Part shown: piece after piece, positions 1 through 12,141 of the stretch | Layout: each line of letters begins with the position of its first letter | How positions within the stretch are numbered: position 1 is the first letter of the stretch | NCBI GenBank assembly: GCA_900708905.1 | Contig: CAADRB010000007.1 | Span: 2,773,389 to 2,837,388 of the forward strand | DNA length: 64,000 nucleotides | From: Hymenolepis diminuta | Taxonomy: Eukaryota > Platyhelminthes > Cestoda > Cyclophyllidea > Hymenolepididae | Direction: 5' to 3' | Notes under the pieces: generated by a model | Told to the model about the DNA's origin: nothing | The model's input: only the letters and a program-made list of their open reading frames with translations | Databases searched by the model: none | Made by a program: the position numbers and the translations under genes

Positions 1-333
1 CGTGGGAGAGCCCCGAGAAATAAGACTTGGGCAATTACAATGGTTGATACATCAACTGCTCCAGGGATAGGATNCGCTCAAGTTGTTCCCAGTCGTGACT
101 CCAACGTACTTCTTCCGATTATTCGAAGAGTTATTCGTTACGGGTCAGAAATACATACGGATGAATGGCCTGCATATAACGCCCTTGATCCGGCAGATGA
201 ATTTATTCACAAAAAGATAACACACAAATATCACTTTGTGGATCCGATTACTGGAATCCATACACAAAATGTTGAGTCTTTCAACAATAAACTCAAAGCG
301 TTTGTGAAGATGCAAAAAGGTTGCATTTTTTAG
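1..333 (+). mobile_element. Merlin-type DNA transposon, transposase fragment (ISXO2-like domain)
   Basis: The frame is open from base 1 to a TAG at 331-333, so the gene begins upstream of the window. The translation matches the ISXO2-like DDE transposase fold of the IS1595/Merlin group. It has a VEVVP-like strand (AQVVPSRDSNVLLPIIRR), then IHTDEWPAYNAL carrying a catalytic aspartate, then YHFVDPITGIHTQNVESFNN and LKAFVK, which resemble the HFVDP..TGAHTQ-SVEGFW..LK signature of the family. The product would cut and paste its own element. The protein stops about 15 residues after the last signature, so its C-terminus is probably truncated. There is an N at base 74, which leaves one residue unknown. 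No terminal inverted repeat could be confirmed. The family call is fairly sure; whether the copy is intact upstream cannot be seen. Confidence 0.8.
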
Positions 334-336
334 ACC

Positions 337-387
337 GGGGGGTATATTGACCTTGATGCATATTACGGGGGGTATATTGACCTTGAT
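337..387. repeat. 21-bp direct repeat, two units at 30-bp spacing
   Basis: An identical 21-base unit (begins GGGGGGTATATTGACC, ends TTGAT) occurs at 337-357 and again at 367-387. The first unit starts four bases after the stop codon of the Merlin-type transposase. The 9-base spacer is AT-rich. It could be a subterminal part of the transposon or a small tandem duplication. No third unit is visible. Confidence 0.85.
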
Positions 388-1706
388 CCAAAGTTTTTTA
401 CTGTGTCTCAGGCATATAGGTAGAGTAGTTTGGAGACAATCTTTAGGTCACCCCAATGTGTTTACCAAAATTTTAATGAATACACGCTGATTAGGAACCG
501 TAAACATACAGCCGCCACGCCGTGTACTTTTGAAAGATGAGCAATACACGGGACGGTCTCTGCTAAAGTAATATGTGGACGCATGCTGGCTCGAGCACCT
601 GGACAGTCTAGGCGAATTTCTTCATCATAGGAACAGTCGTCAATTTTATTATTCTATAAATAGTCTTAAAAAGTTAATAAAGCGATTTTGGAGTAACTGC
701 ACATTATCTGTCTTGTCTCCCCTCTCTGAGTGTGACTGAACTGTGCCCTTGCAATATCTTGTGGGCGAATATATCAGAACCAGATCTCCTATCAGTACTA
801 CAGCATGGAAAAGTCTAATTTTACACAAATGGGTAACTGATTACCGTTCGCCTTAGTCGGAAGATCAACCGGTAGACAGGAGGAATGCTACCAAGCCAAT
901 GGAGGGTAATATCTTGATCGTTTCTTTCGCGTTATTACATCACAATGGGGATCATATACTCTTCTGGAGTGGGAGAGCTGCAAGATATAGAACACAAAAA
1001 TTAATAACATCAAGACTATATAAAGAATGATATTTCTCTCATTTCCACACATCGAGCGGTCTTGGTCTGAGTTTTTTGTGGTCACAAACTCAAGTATCCT
1101 TTCCGGTCTCCGATCCACAATATAGCCACGCCTCGGGTTATACTTCTTCGAAGCACAAAGTTGTTTTGATCGCATTTGTTCGCAATTTCAGAACGCTTTT
1201 TTTGTAGTTGCGAAATAAATTCACGACACTCGCCTGTCAACCTATATCGTAAAACAGCCTTCCTCTTGACAGGAGTGGAAAAGCTATTATTTGTCGTAAA
1301 GGGAGTTGGAATGGCTTTCATGTCACTTACATAGGTATCCTAAACCATAGGTATGAGAAAAGTAAATGTGATTATTGATGTCGGGGGTAATCGGGATTAA
1401 GAAATTCGGCTTCCTCGCTATAAATGATAAAGAACGCAGTTTAGAAATGCTTACAACAGTCATCACGAAGGCCTATGCATTCATCAATGTTGTTATGTCA
1501 GCCGCAGAGTTGGAAAATGGGACAGCCTCGCAGTTTTTCTAAGTCAGTCTGTTTTACATCTTGTCAATTTTTTTCATGAATTCTCCAAGCTATCGAAGTT
1601 TTCTATTCACTAGATGTAGCTAATTTTTTTTACACAATACGAACTTATAGTTTTGTCTTAGACTATCTAAACTTTATTTTATATTAACTCACATTTTGCC
1701 TTTCAG
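388..1706. other. Non-coding stretch upstream of the CLIP-like exons
   Basis: I see no gene that I can name here. Minus-strand open frames at 888-1175 and 1082-1321 show no recognisable domain, and the first overlaps a dispersed repeat (872-1110). The 5' exons of the CLIP-like gene should lie in or before this stretch, since the exon at 1707 begins in the middle of a codon, but none could be identified with confidence. Confidence 0.5.
872..1110. repeat. Dispersed repeat, copy 1 (pair with 9806-10055)
   Basis: This stretch resembles 9806-10055 in the same orientation. Shared blocks include ATATCTTGATCGTTTCTTTC (ATATCTTGATAGTTTCTTTC in the other copy), GAGAGCTGCAAGATATAGAA (GAGAGCTGTAAGATATAGAA), TCAAGACTATATAAAGAATG (TTAAGACTATTTAAAGAATG) and GTATCCTTTCCGGTCTCC (GTGTCCTTTCCAGTCTCC). 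The copies have diverged with small indels, and neither has a clear reading frame or defined ends. It is probably an unclassified transposon fragment. Confidence 0.75.
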
Positions 1707-4700
1707 AATCGCCGAATTCCTCCTTGATCACGGCTCTTGTTTGGAGGCCCGATCGGGCTGGGAAGACCTAACACCACTTCACCTCGCAGCCTATTTTGAC
1801 TGTCCACAAATCCTCCGTCTACTTCTCTCTCGTGGCGCTGATCCACTTGTCCGATCTGCTGCTTTGGAGGGAGCCACTCCCCTGCATTTGGCGGCTGCAC
1901 AACTCTCACTGGCTTCAGCTCGTCTTCTGGCTCCCCTGCCGCTTTCTGTGGCGTCGAACGACACCTCCCCTGGTGCAATGGAAGATCTGAATCCATTGGA
2001 ATCGCCGCTGATGTGCAAGGATGCTCTGGATGCTGCTATGCGAACGCCTTATGGTATGAATGTAATTTAATCGTATCTGTTTTTGTGAAGCATTGCCTCC
2101 TTCGATTTTTTCTTAACCTAAGATTTATTTTACATATATTGATGTACTTAAATATTAGCCTTTCAAAACATCCATTATTGAGCTACGAGTCTTTTAAATC
2201 TCAACCTTCTATATTTCGAGTGTGGTTTGTCGTCATACATTTGATTTCATCATTCTAAGTCGAGGAATTGCTGCAAAAGAATAGGCTTATCTTCAATTCT
2301 CATACTCAACGCTAGATAAGTAAGCCCAAGTTTAGTTGAGATAAATGTCAAGTGTTGTTAACAGCCAAATTTGGTCTTAAATATTAGTATATTTTCCTTT
2401 GAAATCTGATTTAATATTGCTTTCCTTTCTCTGGTAGCGGATATTACACAAATATATCCTCGACTAAACCTTAGTAATCCTCTTATAAGTTTAATTAGCT
2501 GCATAAAAGTACAATTAGCCTCTATTTGTATCCTCTAGTATAAGTTGTCCAAAAAATTAGCTGGGCTACATCCAAACTAGCAAGAACACGGGAGGTATCG
2601 CGTGGAGTTTTTGTTGAAATTGCCTTAGTAACTGAGTACGATTAACGCCAGGCCACAGGAACATTGATCACTGATTGGTCTGGGAGGCCTCTGCGCGCAC
2701 GTCTGCGCTTGCTCAACATACAATCGGTAGCACGTGCGCATTTTCCAGTGTTCTACCGCGCGCGAGATCCCTTTGGTCAGCCTTGGTAGCGTTGTACGTT
2801 CCGAGCACTATTTTTAGTGTTCACACTTTGAATTAATTATTCCAAACGGTCAATCTCGGTTAATCATACACAGGGGAAGTGATCATGCACATAATGCACA
2901 ATAAACTATTTCCGCCTATTAACGGAAACCAGTAGAAAAAAAGAAACGTCAAATGAATTTTGTCTGTTTTGCTACTTTATTCTCATTTTTTTAGTCTAGT
3001 CAGGTTTGTGAAATTTTTTATTGCAAACACTCTTAGTTAAGACGTACTTTTCTTATTTTTAAGTTTCTTAATGACATTTAAAATGTTTGAGTAAAAAATA
3101 TACGGTGTTCTAGCCAATAAAGGCGAGGAATGAAAATCGTAAGTAATAGGCCAGCTAAAATCAAAACTGTTTTACTCTTTTCTAGTAGTTAAATCCTTAT
3201 TTTGATCATCCATTTTAATGTTTTTTTTGGGATTTTGCTTTATTGTAGTAATAAATTGTTCACCAAAGGCAAAATGCAATTTTTGGGAAAAGTGACAGAA
3301 TTAAGCAAGGGATATTGAATTGTTCTAATTATTACATTTTCTTCACTCGTTGCATTATAAAGCACGAGGTCCTCTCATCTGTTAGATTTATGACCCAATA
3401 AAGTTTCATTTCAGTAAACCGATTAATAAGACTGATATGGTAAATCTGCATTTCAACTACTTTAATTTTCCAAAGCCTAGTTTCTGCTTCTGTGATGGAG
3501 GTATTCACTAGGTATCGCTAAGTTACCGTTAACTTAGGGCCATAGAGAGAGAGAAGATAGAAGTGCGGTTACCTTAAGACACTTTAACTTACCAAAGATT
3601 CTTCGTATAATTACTGTTTAAAGTTTGATCCAAAGGTGTGAATAGGCTCCTTGGCCTTGAGTTATTTTTTTGGCGTCCTGTCAGTGGCTTATACAATGTT
3701 TAATCATTGTAATTTATTTATACCTCCCTTAAATCACAGTTTTTTTTAAATTTGTCTCTGGTAATATTGTGATCGGTGGTAAAAGGACATGATATTTCCA
3801 CTATGGCTGATTTTTGTACACAGACTGCCTTCCACCAGCTGATGAACTACCGGAGCCCCTTTCCAGTATGCGGGACCGAATGGCCGAGCTTTTGGGTCCC
3901 CCAGTAGACAAGAAAACCAAACTTCAGGTGAGCATCGCTCTTAACTACTTAGGATTAGCAGACAATCACTTCTCAACATTTCTCTTTTGTGTCCAGTTGG
4001 CATTTCTGGGAGCTGGATGCAGTGTAAATTCAGGCTACCGGGTTCTACCATCGGTCCCACAGCATCTTCTTCAAGGCACTTGGGGGAGAGAGACCGCTTC
4101 GCCGTCACTTCAGCACTCCCACTCGACTGTCGACTCTTGTTCGAAGAATGCAGTGACTGGAACGAATGGATCAATAAATCCATCAGAATCGGTGCTTTTT
4201 GGTATTCTTGCACCTGCATGCAGTGCTGATGAAATTGCTGCGCCAAGACCTGGTTAGTTATCTTCCTTATAATTCATTTCCACTACATGTTATTTAGTAC
4301 TACGATATACCGATTGATTTCATTCAAAATGAATCCCATGGTTAGGGGCAACAAAAACTATTATAGTCCATGGGGTACGTAGTGATGTGTCGCAAATTTT
4401 GCTTTTACTGGATGAATAGCTGCAGCATTCTCATATTCATTTGACTTCTCTAACGGGATAAGAATAATCTTTTGTTTTTTATTATCTTACTGATATTACG
4501 AAAAGGTTCATCTCCTTGTGGGTTTTTGATTGACTCATCTTGTCGTCCATTTTATGGCACTTGAGTCGAACCTGAAAGCTGCAGATATTGAAGTATCTTG
4601 CTTAATTTTATGTTAAGTTGTTCCTTTCTTGAAAAATGATTTTTCCTCCAAAATCAAAAAGGAATCCTTTGGAAATGACATTTGATCAAAGTCGAGGTGT

Positions 4701-7700
4701 GGATTTGAGTGTACGGTTGTGTGTTCTCAAATATCCTAGTGGTCTATAAGTGTGTTTCAAATGACGGGTGAAAATGATTGAAACATAATTTGCTGCTGCT
4801 GAGCATAAATTGGTAGAATACTATCTGGTTAAGTTCAGTTGTATGGAACGGACATTTAACTTGGTCATAGGTTATTTAAAGCAATAAATGTTTAATTTGT
4901 GTTAACTTTGCGTGCGAATCACTGATATTTATGAATCGTATGGAATTTTTAAAATTAAATCATTCGCCAGTTGAGGTAAATAGATGCCTACTTAAATGTA
5001 TTCTCCATGTGATCTTATCTCGTTGGATGCAGCCTGTCCAATTTAAAGCCTAAGTATTATGTGCTATATTTGCCGTGTGGTTTTCACTAATGGTTTTCAC
5101 CATTAGTGTACCGGTGGGGCAGCGCCAAGTCGGAGGTTATGACTGTGCGCACCCAGTGATGGAGATGGGCAACTTCTCTGATTAATTTTGGTTAATAGGG
5201 GCAGTTGCATTTTGAGTTTTTATCAGAGAGATTTCATGATGCCCCTCGTACTCCCAATACGTATGTGGGTTTGTGAGTTATTATTATATTCTTACTATTT
5301 TTAATGAATTATTTTGTAAAATAATATTATTTTTTCTTCCGTAGCTGAAACTGGAGTCCTCTCACCAAGGAGACCACGTAGAGCTGCTACTGCATCCACA
5401 GAACCCAATACACCCTTTGCATCTCCTGCCCGAACTCGCATTTCAATCAATTCACCGCCACCTCCACCTCAACGCCAATCTCAAACGCAGTCTTTGCTGC
5501 CACCAGCTGTGGTCTATCCTACTCAACAACAACATCCAATGCCTCAAACCTCCGCCGTGTCCGCCAAGGTCACACTTCGAGCAATGGGACTGGCTCTTGG
5601 TGACCGGGTATGTGTTGGTCCAGGTGGTAGTGAATCTAAAGCAATCGACCCGAATTCAGTAGCAACCAGTGGACGTATGGGCCGCTTGAGGTACTGTGGG
5701 CCAGTGGAATTTGCGTCAGGAATCTGGGTTGGTATCGAATTGGATGAAGCCTTTGGAAAGAACAATGGATCTGTGAATGGAGTGTTTTACTTCGATTGTG
5801 AGGAGAAGCATGGCATTTTTGCTCCTATAGGTCGAGTGTACAAGGTCAGCCGGACAAGCGGAGAAGTTCGGCCTTGTGTTGTCGAATCAAATGGTGGTAG
5901 ACGATCTGTATCCACCCCATTACAAAATATCCCCATTGATGTTTCTCATGTTGGCGCAAAGGTAGACACTGGTGGGTAAAATCTTCCTCCTATTACCAAT
6001 GCCTCTTTTAAATGTATCTTATCCTGCCATTTTATTGTCAATTAGGTTTGCACAAATCTCAAATTTCAGAAGATTATGCACTCGGAGACAGAGTTCTGAT
6101 TGCTGGCCTTAGACGGGGAACCATCCGCTTTATTGGCGAGACTCAGTTTGCTCCTGGTAAGTCGTCTTTAAATAACTGTTATTGTGATCTATTATACTTT
6201 ATAATGTTTTGCTATTTTCCTTTTTTCAGGAATCTGGTATGGAGTGGAATTGTCAAAAGCGGTGGGTAAAAATGACGGCTCGGTTGAAGGCGTTCGATAT
6301 TTCACTTGTGAACCCAAACATGGAGTTTTTGCACCTGCTTCGCGATTACAAAAGTCATTTTTATTATTTTGTTGTTTTTTATCGTGCAAAATAACTTACA
6401 TAATCTTAATTTCCATCTAATCAGACTTCCGCCACGCACGACAAAATCTCACCTCTTGGCTACCAATAATAACATGAGCCAATCAGTGCATGCGGATTTC
6501 CTACCAGATTGTCAACGAAGGCCCCCTACTCCTGACTGTCCACGCAGATGCGTCGACAACTATGCATCTCTTGGTCGCCCCCGACCTGCAACCGCTTCTT
6601 CGAATATGTCTACTTCTGTTTACTCAAATGGGGAGGGTTCGAAAAAGAATGGCTCAGGAACAGGCGAAGAATTTCATCTGCAGATTGGAATGCAGGTCCT
6701 CTGCACTGGGGAACTTGGTTAGTTCATACGCCTTTTATATTTTCTCGCTCATAGACTTAAACAAATTACAGAATATAACGTGTTAACTGGATAATTTGAT
6801 GCGTCTGTTAATGAGTTAAGCGTCATGCTACTAACTGACGACCTGAAGTCTTTGTGATTTAGTACTTTCGGTTTTAATATATTGTTGTCTTACAGATCTG
6901 TAAGCTAAGAGTTTATTCAAATGTTCGATGACAATCTTTGAGTGTATGCAACTTGTTGACTGAAGTATTTGTTTGACAGCCGGGTGGAGTGATTTGTAAG
7001 CCATTAATCACTTTGATTTTAAGAATTTGGAAATATGCTGAGCTACCAACCTCACTAGTCAATCATACTGTGCTTGTCAGCAAGCAGAGTGAGCCAATAC
7101 AAACTTAGAACCTTTATTAATCTCATGCTGCTTTAGACGAAAGTACCCATTTGTAGGCAAGATGGCTAATTCCCTTCATTTTTGTACTCTTAAATGTTTC
7201 CTAGTACGCCCCTCTACCTGTCTTACTCTTATGAGCCTGTCATGCCCTTCAATTCCATCTTGCGTTGTCTATAACATCCAAAGTAAATCCTTATTTAGAC
7301 CATTATTCCTTCTTAATTTTTTATCGCTGGTCTTGAATGAGTCATTTTTCGATTATAGGTGTTATAGTTGACCCAATTTTCATTGTCCCTTACTTGCGCC
7401 CTCATTATTTTTTGTGGGAGAGAAAAATGAAGGCAGGAAAGAGTAAAAAGGATCTTACTCTTTCGTCAGGTTTTATTCTTTATTAATTTATTTCTATCAG
7501 TCTCGTAGATTCATTTTGACATGATTTATTAGTCGTCCTCTCCAAACGTATTGTATAATAGCTAACTCTTGGGTAGAGAAACCCGTTAGTCGATCATCCG
7601 TGGTTTCGTAGTAATTAATCAGTGCCTTTTATCTCCCTTTAAATAGCGAAGAGTCAACAAAACCGAAAGTCCATCCTTTGGTGAAAAGTGTTTACTATTA

Positions 7701-8524
7701 AACTCATGACACTTCATGAAGGCTTATCTGTGAACCTTGTCTTTTTTTCAAATTGATATGCACTTTCGGTCAAAGCGCAGAAAACACATCAAACTCATTC
7801 CGTACGATTACATTCATATTTAGATATTGAGCTGACTGTTTTCTAATCATATTTGCAAACATAAATACATAAATATAATTTAAATTTTGTACAGATTCAT
7901 CAGGATCATCCATTTTTTAAGCGGTTGTTAAGAAATTCACACTCTAGATGGGAACACTGCATGTATTCGTTGGGATGTATTAGAAACTACGTACAAAACC
8001 ACGGAGGACTTCAGGGAGGACACATCTCACCTAGTGCACATCGTTTTATATATTGTGTGAATTACAACTGATTGGATAGACAAACTAGACACATTTTAGC
8101 ACAGGAGGAGATCATTTGTACTCAAGTCGCCGTATTTCAAAAGGAATTTGTCATATGGAATGAGAGGATACAGTCATGTGCTCTAATTATATTTTATTTC
8201 CAGCGGTGTTCTCACAGAATAACGACCTTATTTTCCTTCGCCATAGGAACGCTTCGATATATCGGACCAGTAGATTTCACCGACGGCCTTTGGTTGGGTG
8301 TGGAATTACGTGGTCCTCACGGCCGACATGACGGTGCAGTCGCTGGTCGTCGTTACTTCACCTGTTCACCCAACCATGGTGTCCTCGTGCGACCCTCACG
8401 GGTGACCTTTAGAGGAATCAACGCTGTCAAGTTACTGCCACCTGGTCTGGTTGCCACCTTCGAAAGGCGACCCACTGCATTCGAAAAACCTTCGGATACA
8501 CGATCGGTCATGACGCATCCTTGA
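1707..8524 (+). CDS. CAP-Gly domain-containing linker protein 3/4-like, 3' part of gene
   Basis: The exons are 1707-2053, 3824-3927, 3997-4252, 5345-5971, 6046-6156, 6230-6353, 6425-6717 and 8247-8524. All joins keep one frame and give the last 713 residues. The first exon lacks its start and begins mid-codon after a TTTCAG acceptor, so N-terminal exons are missing. Residues 1-80 hold ankyrin repeats ([29 protein letters not shown]). A low-complexity Ser/Pro/Gln linker follows, then three CAP-Gly domains at about 320-403, 457-524 and 610-675. Their microtubule-binding motifs read GKNNG, GKNDG and GRHDG. Ankyrin repeats followed by CAP-Gly domains are the layout of CLIP3 and CLIP4, which bind microtubule plus ends or act at the trans-Golgi; three CAP-Gly domains is closer to CLIP4. 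The donor after 6353 (GTCATT) is weak but needed for phase. No AATAAA was seen in the 350 bases after the stop. Confidence 0.9.
2054..3823 (+). other. Intron of the CLIP-like gene (1,770 bp)
   Basis: This is a phase-1 intron with a GTATGA donor and a TACACAG acceptor. It is AT-rich apart from a conspicuous GC-rich patch at about 2650-2800. I see no other gene inside it. Confidence 0.85.
4253..5344 (+). other. Intron of the CLIP-like gene (1,092 bp)
   Basis: This is a phase-1 intron with a GTTAGT donor and a CCGTAG acceptor. It carries a SINE-like copy at about 5105-5185 and nothing else recognisable. Confidence 0.8.
5105..5185 (+). repeat. tRNA-derived SINE-like repeat, copy 1
   Basis: This is a decayed copy inside a CLIP-gene intron. 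It shares with the copy at 15736-15852 (read on the opposite strand) a GGTGG-G-CA start, a GAGGT block, the core GTGCGCACCCAGTGA (GATGCACACCCAGTGA there), then a GGCAAC/GGCCAAC block and a TGATTAA/TGACTAA end. The Pol III A box is poorly kept in this copy. Confidence 0.55.
6718..8246 (+). other. Intron of the CLIP-like gene (1,529 bp) splitting CAP-Gly 3
   Basis: This is a phase-1 intron between the GELG turn and the TLRYIG strand of the third CAP-Gly domain. The donor is GTTAGT and the acceptor is CCATAG. Short open frames inside it have no recognisable similarity. Confidence 0.85.
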
Positions 8525-8671
8525 TCTCGTTTTGTCTTTTCTTTATCTGGGAGTTGTACGTGCCTCCTCTCTTCGCTCTAGTTTCTAGTCCTCACTTTGA
8601 TCATGATCTCGTCATTTTATCTTTCTCCTTTTCCTCGTCATTAGCATGATTTCGCTATCTCTCTATTACTG

Positions 8672-8699
8672 AATATTATTATTACTATTATTATTATTG
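8672..8699. repeat. ATT/TTA trinucleotide microsatellite
   Basis: This is an imperfect run of ATT units interrupted by one ACT. It lies in the 3' flank of the CLIP-like gene. Confidence 0.9.
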
Positions 8700-9805
8700 T
8701 GTATCTATGCTTTGTGGCATTTGCATTTAATCAATTGGACAATTCTATTGATTTGGAAGTGCCGTATTTCGATTTGTTTCTGTGAGTGGAGGTTAATGGG
8801 TCTATATAATTGGTTATGACGAATGTACATTGTAATTGAAATAGGGCTGCATCTTAGAAAAGTTATTAAGTGTTCGAGGAATCTTATGCGGTCTTCGTAG
8901 CAAGCAGGATAGAAGGGTAATGTAACTTGCAGCGATTCGCTTATTCCATTTGGTCAGAAATTCGTTTCAACTTCACGATTTTGCAGGGAAATATGTAGCT
9001 TTCTGCTAGGCAGCAATTAACACTTGACGTTGGAAAGTGATGAGATCTTGATACCAGCATAGGGGCTGGGGGTGGTCCAGCTGTATATTCGTACATAGAT
9101 ACGTAAACAGATGTCAATCATCTCGTGGGGGCATAACTGCCGTCGAATGGAGGATTGTTTCCTATACAAATTCGAATTTATCTATCTGTAGAAAGAGTGG
9201 CTCGCCCGCTAACTCCATACTGATTTAGCGATACAAGTACCACAAGTTATTCCTTATATGTGGATCCGGTCACAAATTACTTAATTTCAATGGAAATGAG
9301 ATGCTAAACAGATAGTAAGCTTGAAATTGGTGAGTTGAATTATAAGTAAACAAATATCTCATACGTGGAACTGCACTATTTAGATGAGTTTTCTTCCTGA
9401 ATACTAAAATCTGGGAAGTGTTAAGATTCGTAATCTCCATGCTAACCGTTATTAACTTTGTAATCTGCTCTTCTCTGCAGTATACCATAATCAACTCTTG
9501 GGTTAACTAAGGCATTTCACTAGTTACAAATACGACCCGACAACACCATGATACAAAATGACCCAAACCATTATATCAAAGTAAGGCACACGTTCCGTAT
9601 CAGTAGGTCGATTTATATTATGTGCTATTTACAATCGCAATGTAAATAAATTCGTTTGAATAAAATGGAATTCAAAAAAGCAGGAATTAAAAGGTGGTAA
9701 ACAAAAATTCTTACGTATTAGAATTATTTTTGGGAAAAATATTATTTTCTTATATGTAACGCACCCATTCGTAGGTTTAATCATCCCCTCGTCTTTGTTG
9801 CCAGA

Positions 9806-10055
9806 CCGACAGGGAGGCGGGAGCAATTCCATCGAGTCCTGGTGGTACATGGAAGATAATATCTTGATAGTTTCTTTCGGAAATAGAAGACTGTTCAGGA
9901 GTTAGAGAGCTGTAAGATATAGAACACAAAATATTAATAGTATTAAGACTATTTAAAGAATGATGTTTTTCACAATTCAACAGATCAAACTTTCCCGATC
10001 TGGGTTGTTTGTGATCGCGAAATCAAGTGTCCTTTCCAGTCTCCATGTCATAGAC
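9806..10055. repeat. Dispersed repeat, copy 2 (pair with 872-1110)
   Basis: It is collinear with 872-1110 over roughly 240 bases, in the same orientation. Conserved blocks are listed under copy 1. The two copies flank the CLIP-like gene, about 8.9 kb apart. Confidence 0.75.
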
Positions 10056-12141
10056 ATTGCCTCCATGCGGTCTGGTGATTATGACAACTGTCCACTAGTG
10101 ATTTCAATTATGGTTGAGGTCATACACAAGATCGCCCACGCTATATGCGCGCACCGGGTCACACCCTGTCGGAACACAACAGCATCTCTTCACTCGCTGT
10201 CCTCAGTCTTGACCTCTGAATTCTGCTGCGTGGGCGGATTGTCCTAACACGGCGAAAGATCTCTTTAGCTGAATAATCGACCGATTGGGACAAGATTAGG
10301 CAAAATGTAGATTCAGACTGCGTACTTGGATCCGTGGCTAGCGTTTTTGGCATACCACAGGCTTACTGAAGATAGAGATAGCTGATCTGCTTGTTGTCGG
10401 CCCGAGTAGAGTAACGTCGGACTCCTTCGAATGTGAATTTATAACCGTATTGCAATAACCTATTAGATTTTAAAATTATGTTTATTTATAAGTAGTGGGG
10501 AGCCTTTAATTTCGATTAGCACTACGCAAGAGAAAGTTGGTACGGTTGGAATTTATTCCTAAATAAGTTTTATGATTTGTGATGATATGTGGAGACTTAT
10601 TTTAATATCGTATATGATTTCCATCCAATTTCCTTTTTTGTTCCACCGAAGGACTTTATAATGCTTCACAAGTATTCCCATAGAATGAGGATTTGTTTTG
10701 TATTAAATCTCCAGAATCTGGTACTTAATAACGCTATACTGAATCCGACATTAATAGTTTCTATCTAATTATCCGTGAAGAAAATTGTTGTGTCTAATTT
10801 TGTATATGGTGATATATTAATTTAAAGAAAACTTATCTTAAATGCACTTAAAATGAAATATACTTATATAGACACAATAAGTTTAAAATAGGGATTTAAA
10901 TAATTTTATTTAGTCCGATCGTTTATGATTGCTCGAAGAAATTTGAAACTAGATTGCTAAAGAAAAATTTGACGATAATTCATCAATAGCATCCGATGAA
11001 TGTTCACACAGTCAAATAGGACAAACTGTGAATTACGAACATTCACTGCTATTAAAATGATTACGCCGAATATGGCCTTCTAAAAATCAGCGACATGGAA
11101 TAATCTCTGCAACACTGCCATAGGCAGCAAATGTCCTTCATCACCTAGTGATTAGAAATGATTGACTGGCGATAAGATCCACGCTACAGCGTCCACAGGC
11201 GGTCCCGCTGTGTGTTTGTGTGTTAAGCATAGATACCTAAACTAATGTTTATCACCACGCCGAGCCTCCGACAACGAGACATGACCGACGTCCAACAAAG
11301 AAATGCCTTGTATATAAACCTAATTAATTAATTGGAGTGGCTTATCTGCCACCTCTGAACTGATCTGACGACGGGAATGACTTGACTTATTCTACCAATT
11401 TGGTCTATATGGTACTGATAGATTTTTCAACGTTATTACAAACACAATATTTGAATTTGACAAAGACTGCAAGTTTAAGTAAATTTTCCCCGAAGTACAC
11501 TGGTAAATGCGACGTTTTATGCTAATATTATGGCCTTTTCGTTGATATCAAACTTTTACATAGTTAATGAATGTTTTGTCAAAGACTTTAAATGATTTTT
11601 AAAAGTTTAATGAGTACTGCATTTCAGGCTAAGTACTTGTGTGGTATTAACAAGCTGTTCGTTTCATTTTAACAGCTCGCAATTGATTTGAAAAGCAAAT
11701 CGGTTTAAATAACAATCCTGACAAAAATAATTATATGTCTTGTTCAAAAACAAAACCTCTGAACAATAACAAGGGAATAGATTGATGCATTATTGTATGA
11801 TTAGGGGACTAAATAATATGGATATTCTTTATTCCATCCCTTAGGCGTCTATAGATATAATTAATTTATTCACCTTGCTGCATATTTAAACATTTGGATG
11901 TGAAATGATCCATGGCGACAGAGTTCAATAATAAATTGACAAATTCAACGGATAAAGGAAATATATAACGTAAAAACATTTATCATTCACTTTAATAATT
12001 CAAAACATAATTTATAATTAAAATAAGGAAACCTTGAACATTTTTGTTTTAATATACTATTTAATATAATTTGGATATAGGTCAAAGATATTCACGCGTT
12101 TATAGGTATAGCAGTGCTTACTATGATGACATAATTCCGTA

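Larger units (their letters stand above)
8525..12141. other. Intergenic region between CLIP-like and SLC38-like genes
   Basis: This is AT-rich sequence containing an ATT-rich microsatellite (8672-8699) and a dispersed repeat copy (9806-10055). Open frames at 9270-9494, 9629-9980, 9960-10353 and 12057-12296 show no family similarity and are taken as chance or repeat-derived. No gene is seen. Confidence 0.6.

Noticed and set aside
888..1321. Two minus-strand open frames before the CLIP-like gene
   Set aside because: No domain is recognisable, and one lies within a dispersed repeat whose second copy does not keep the frame.
3987..4229. Alternative open frame over the third CLIP exon
   Set aside because: The phase set by the exons before and after requires the frame starting LAFLGAG; the other frame is a shadow.
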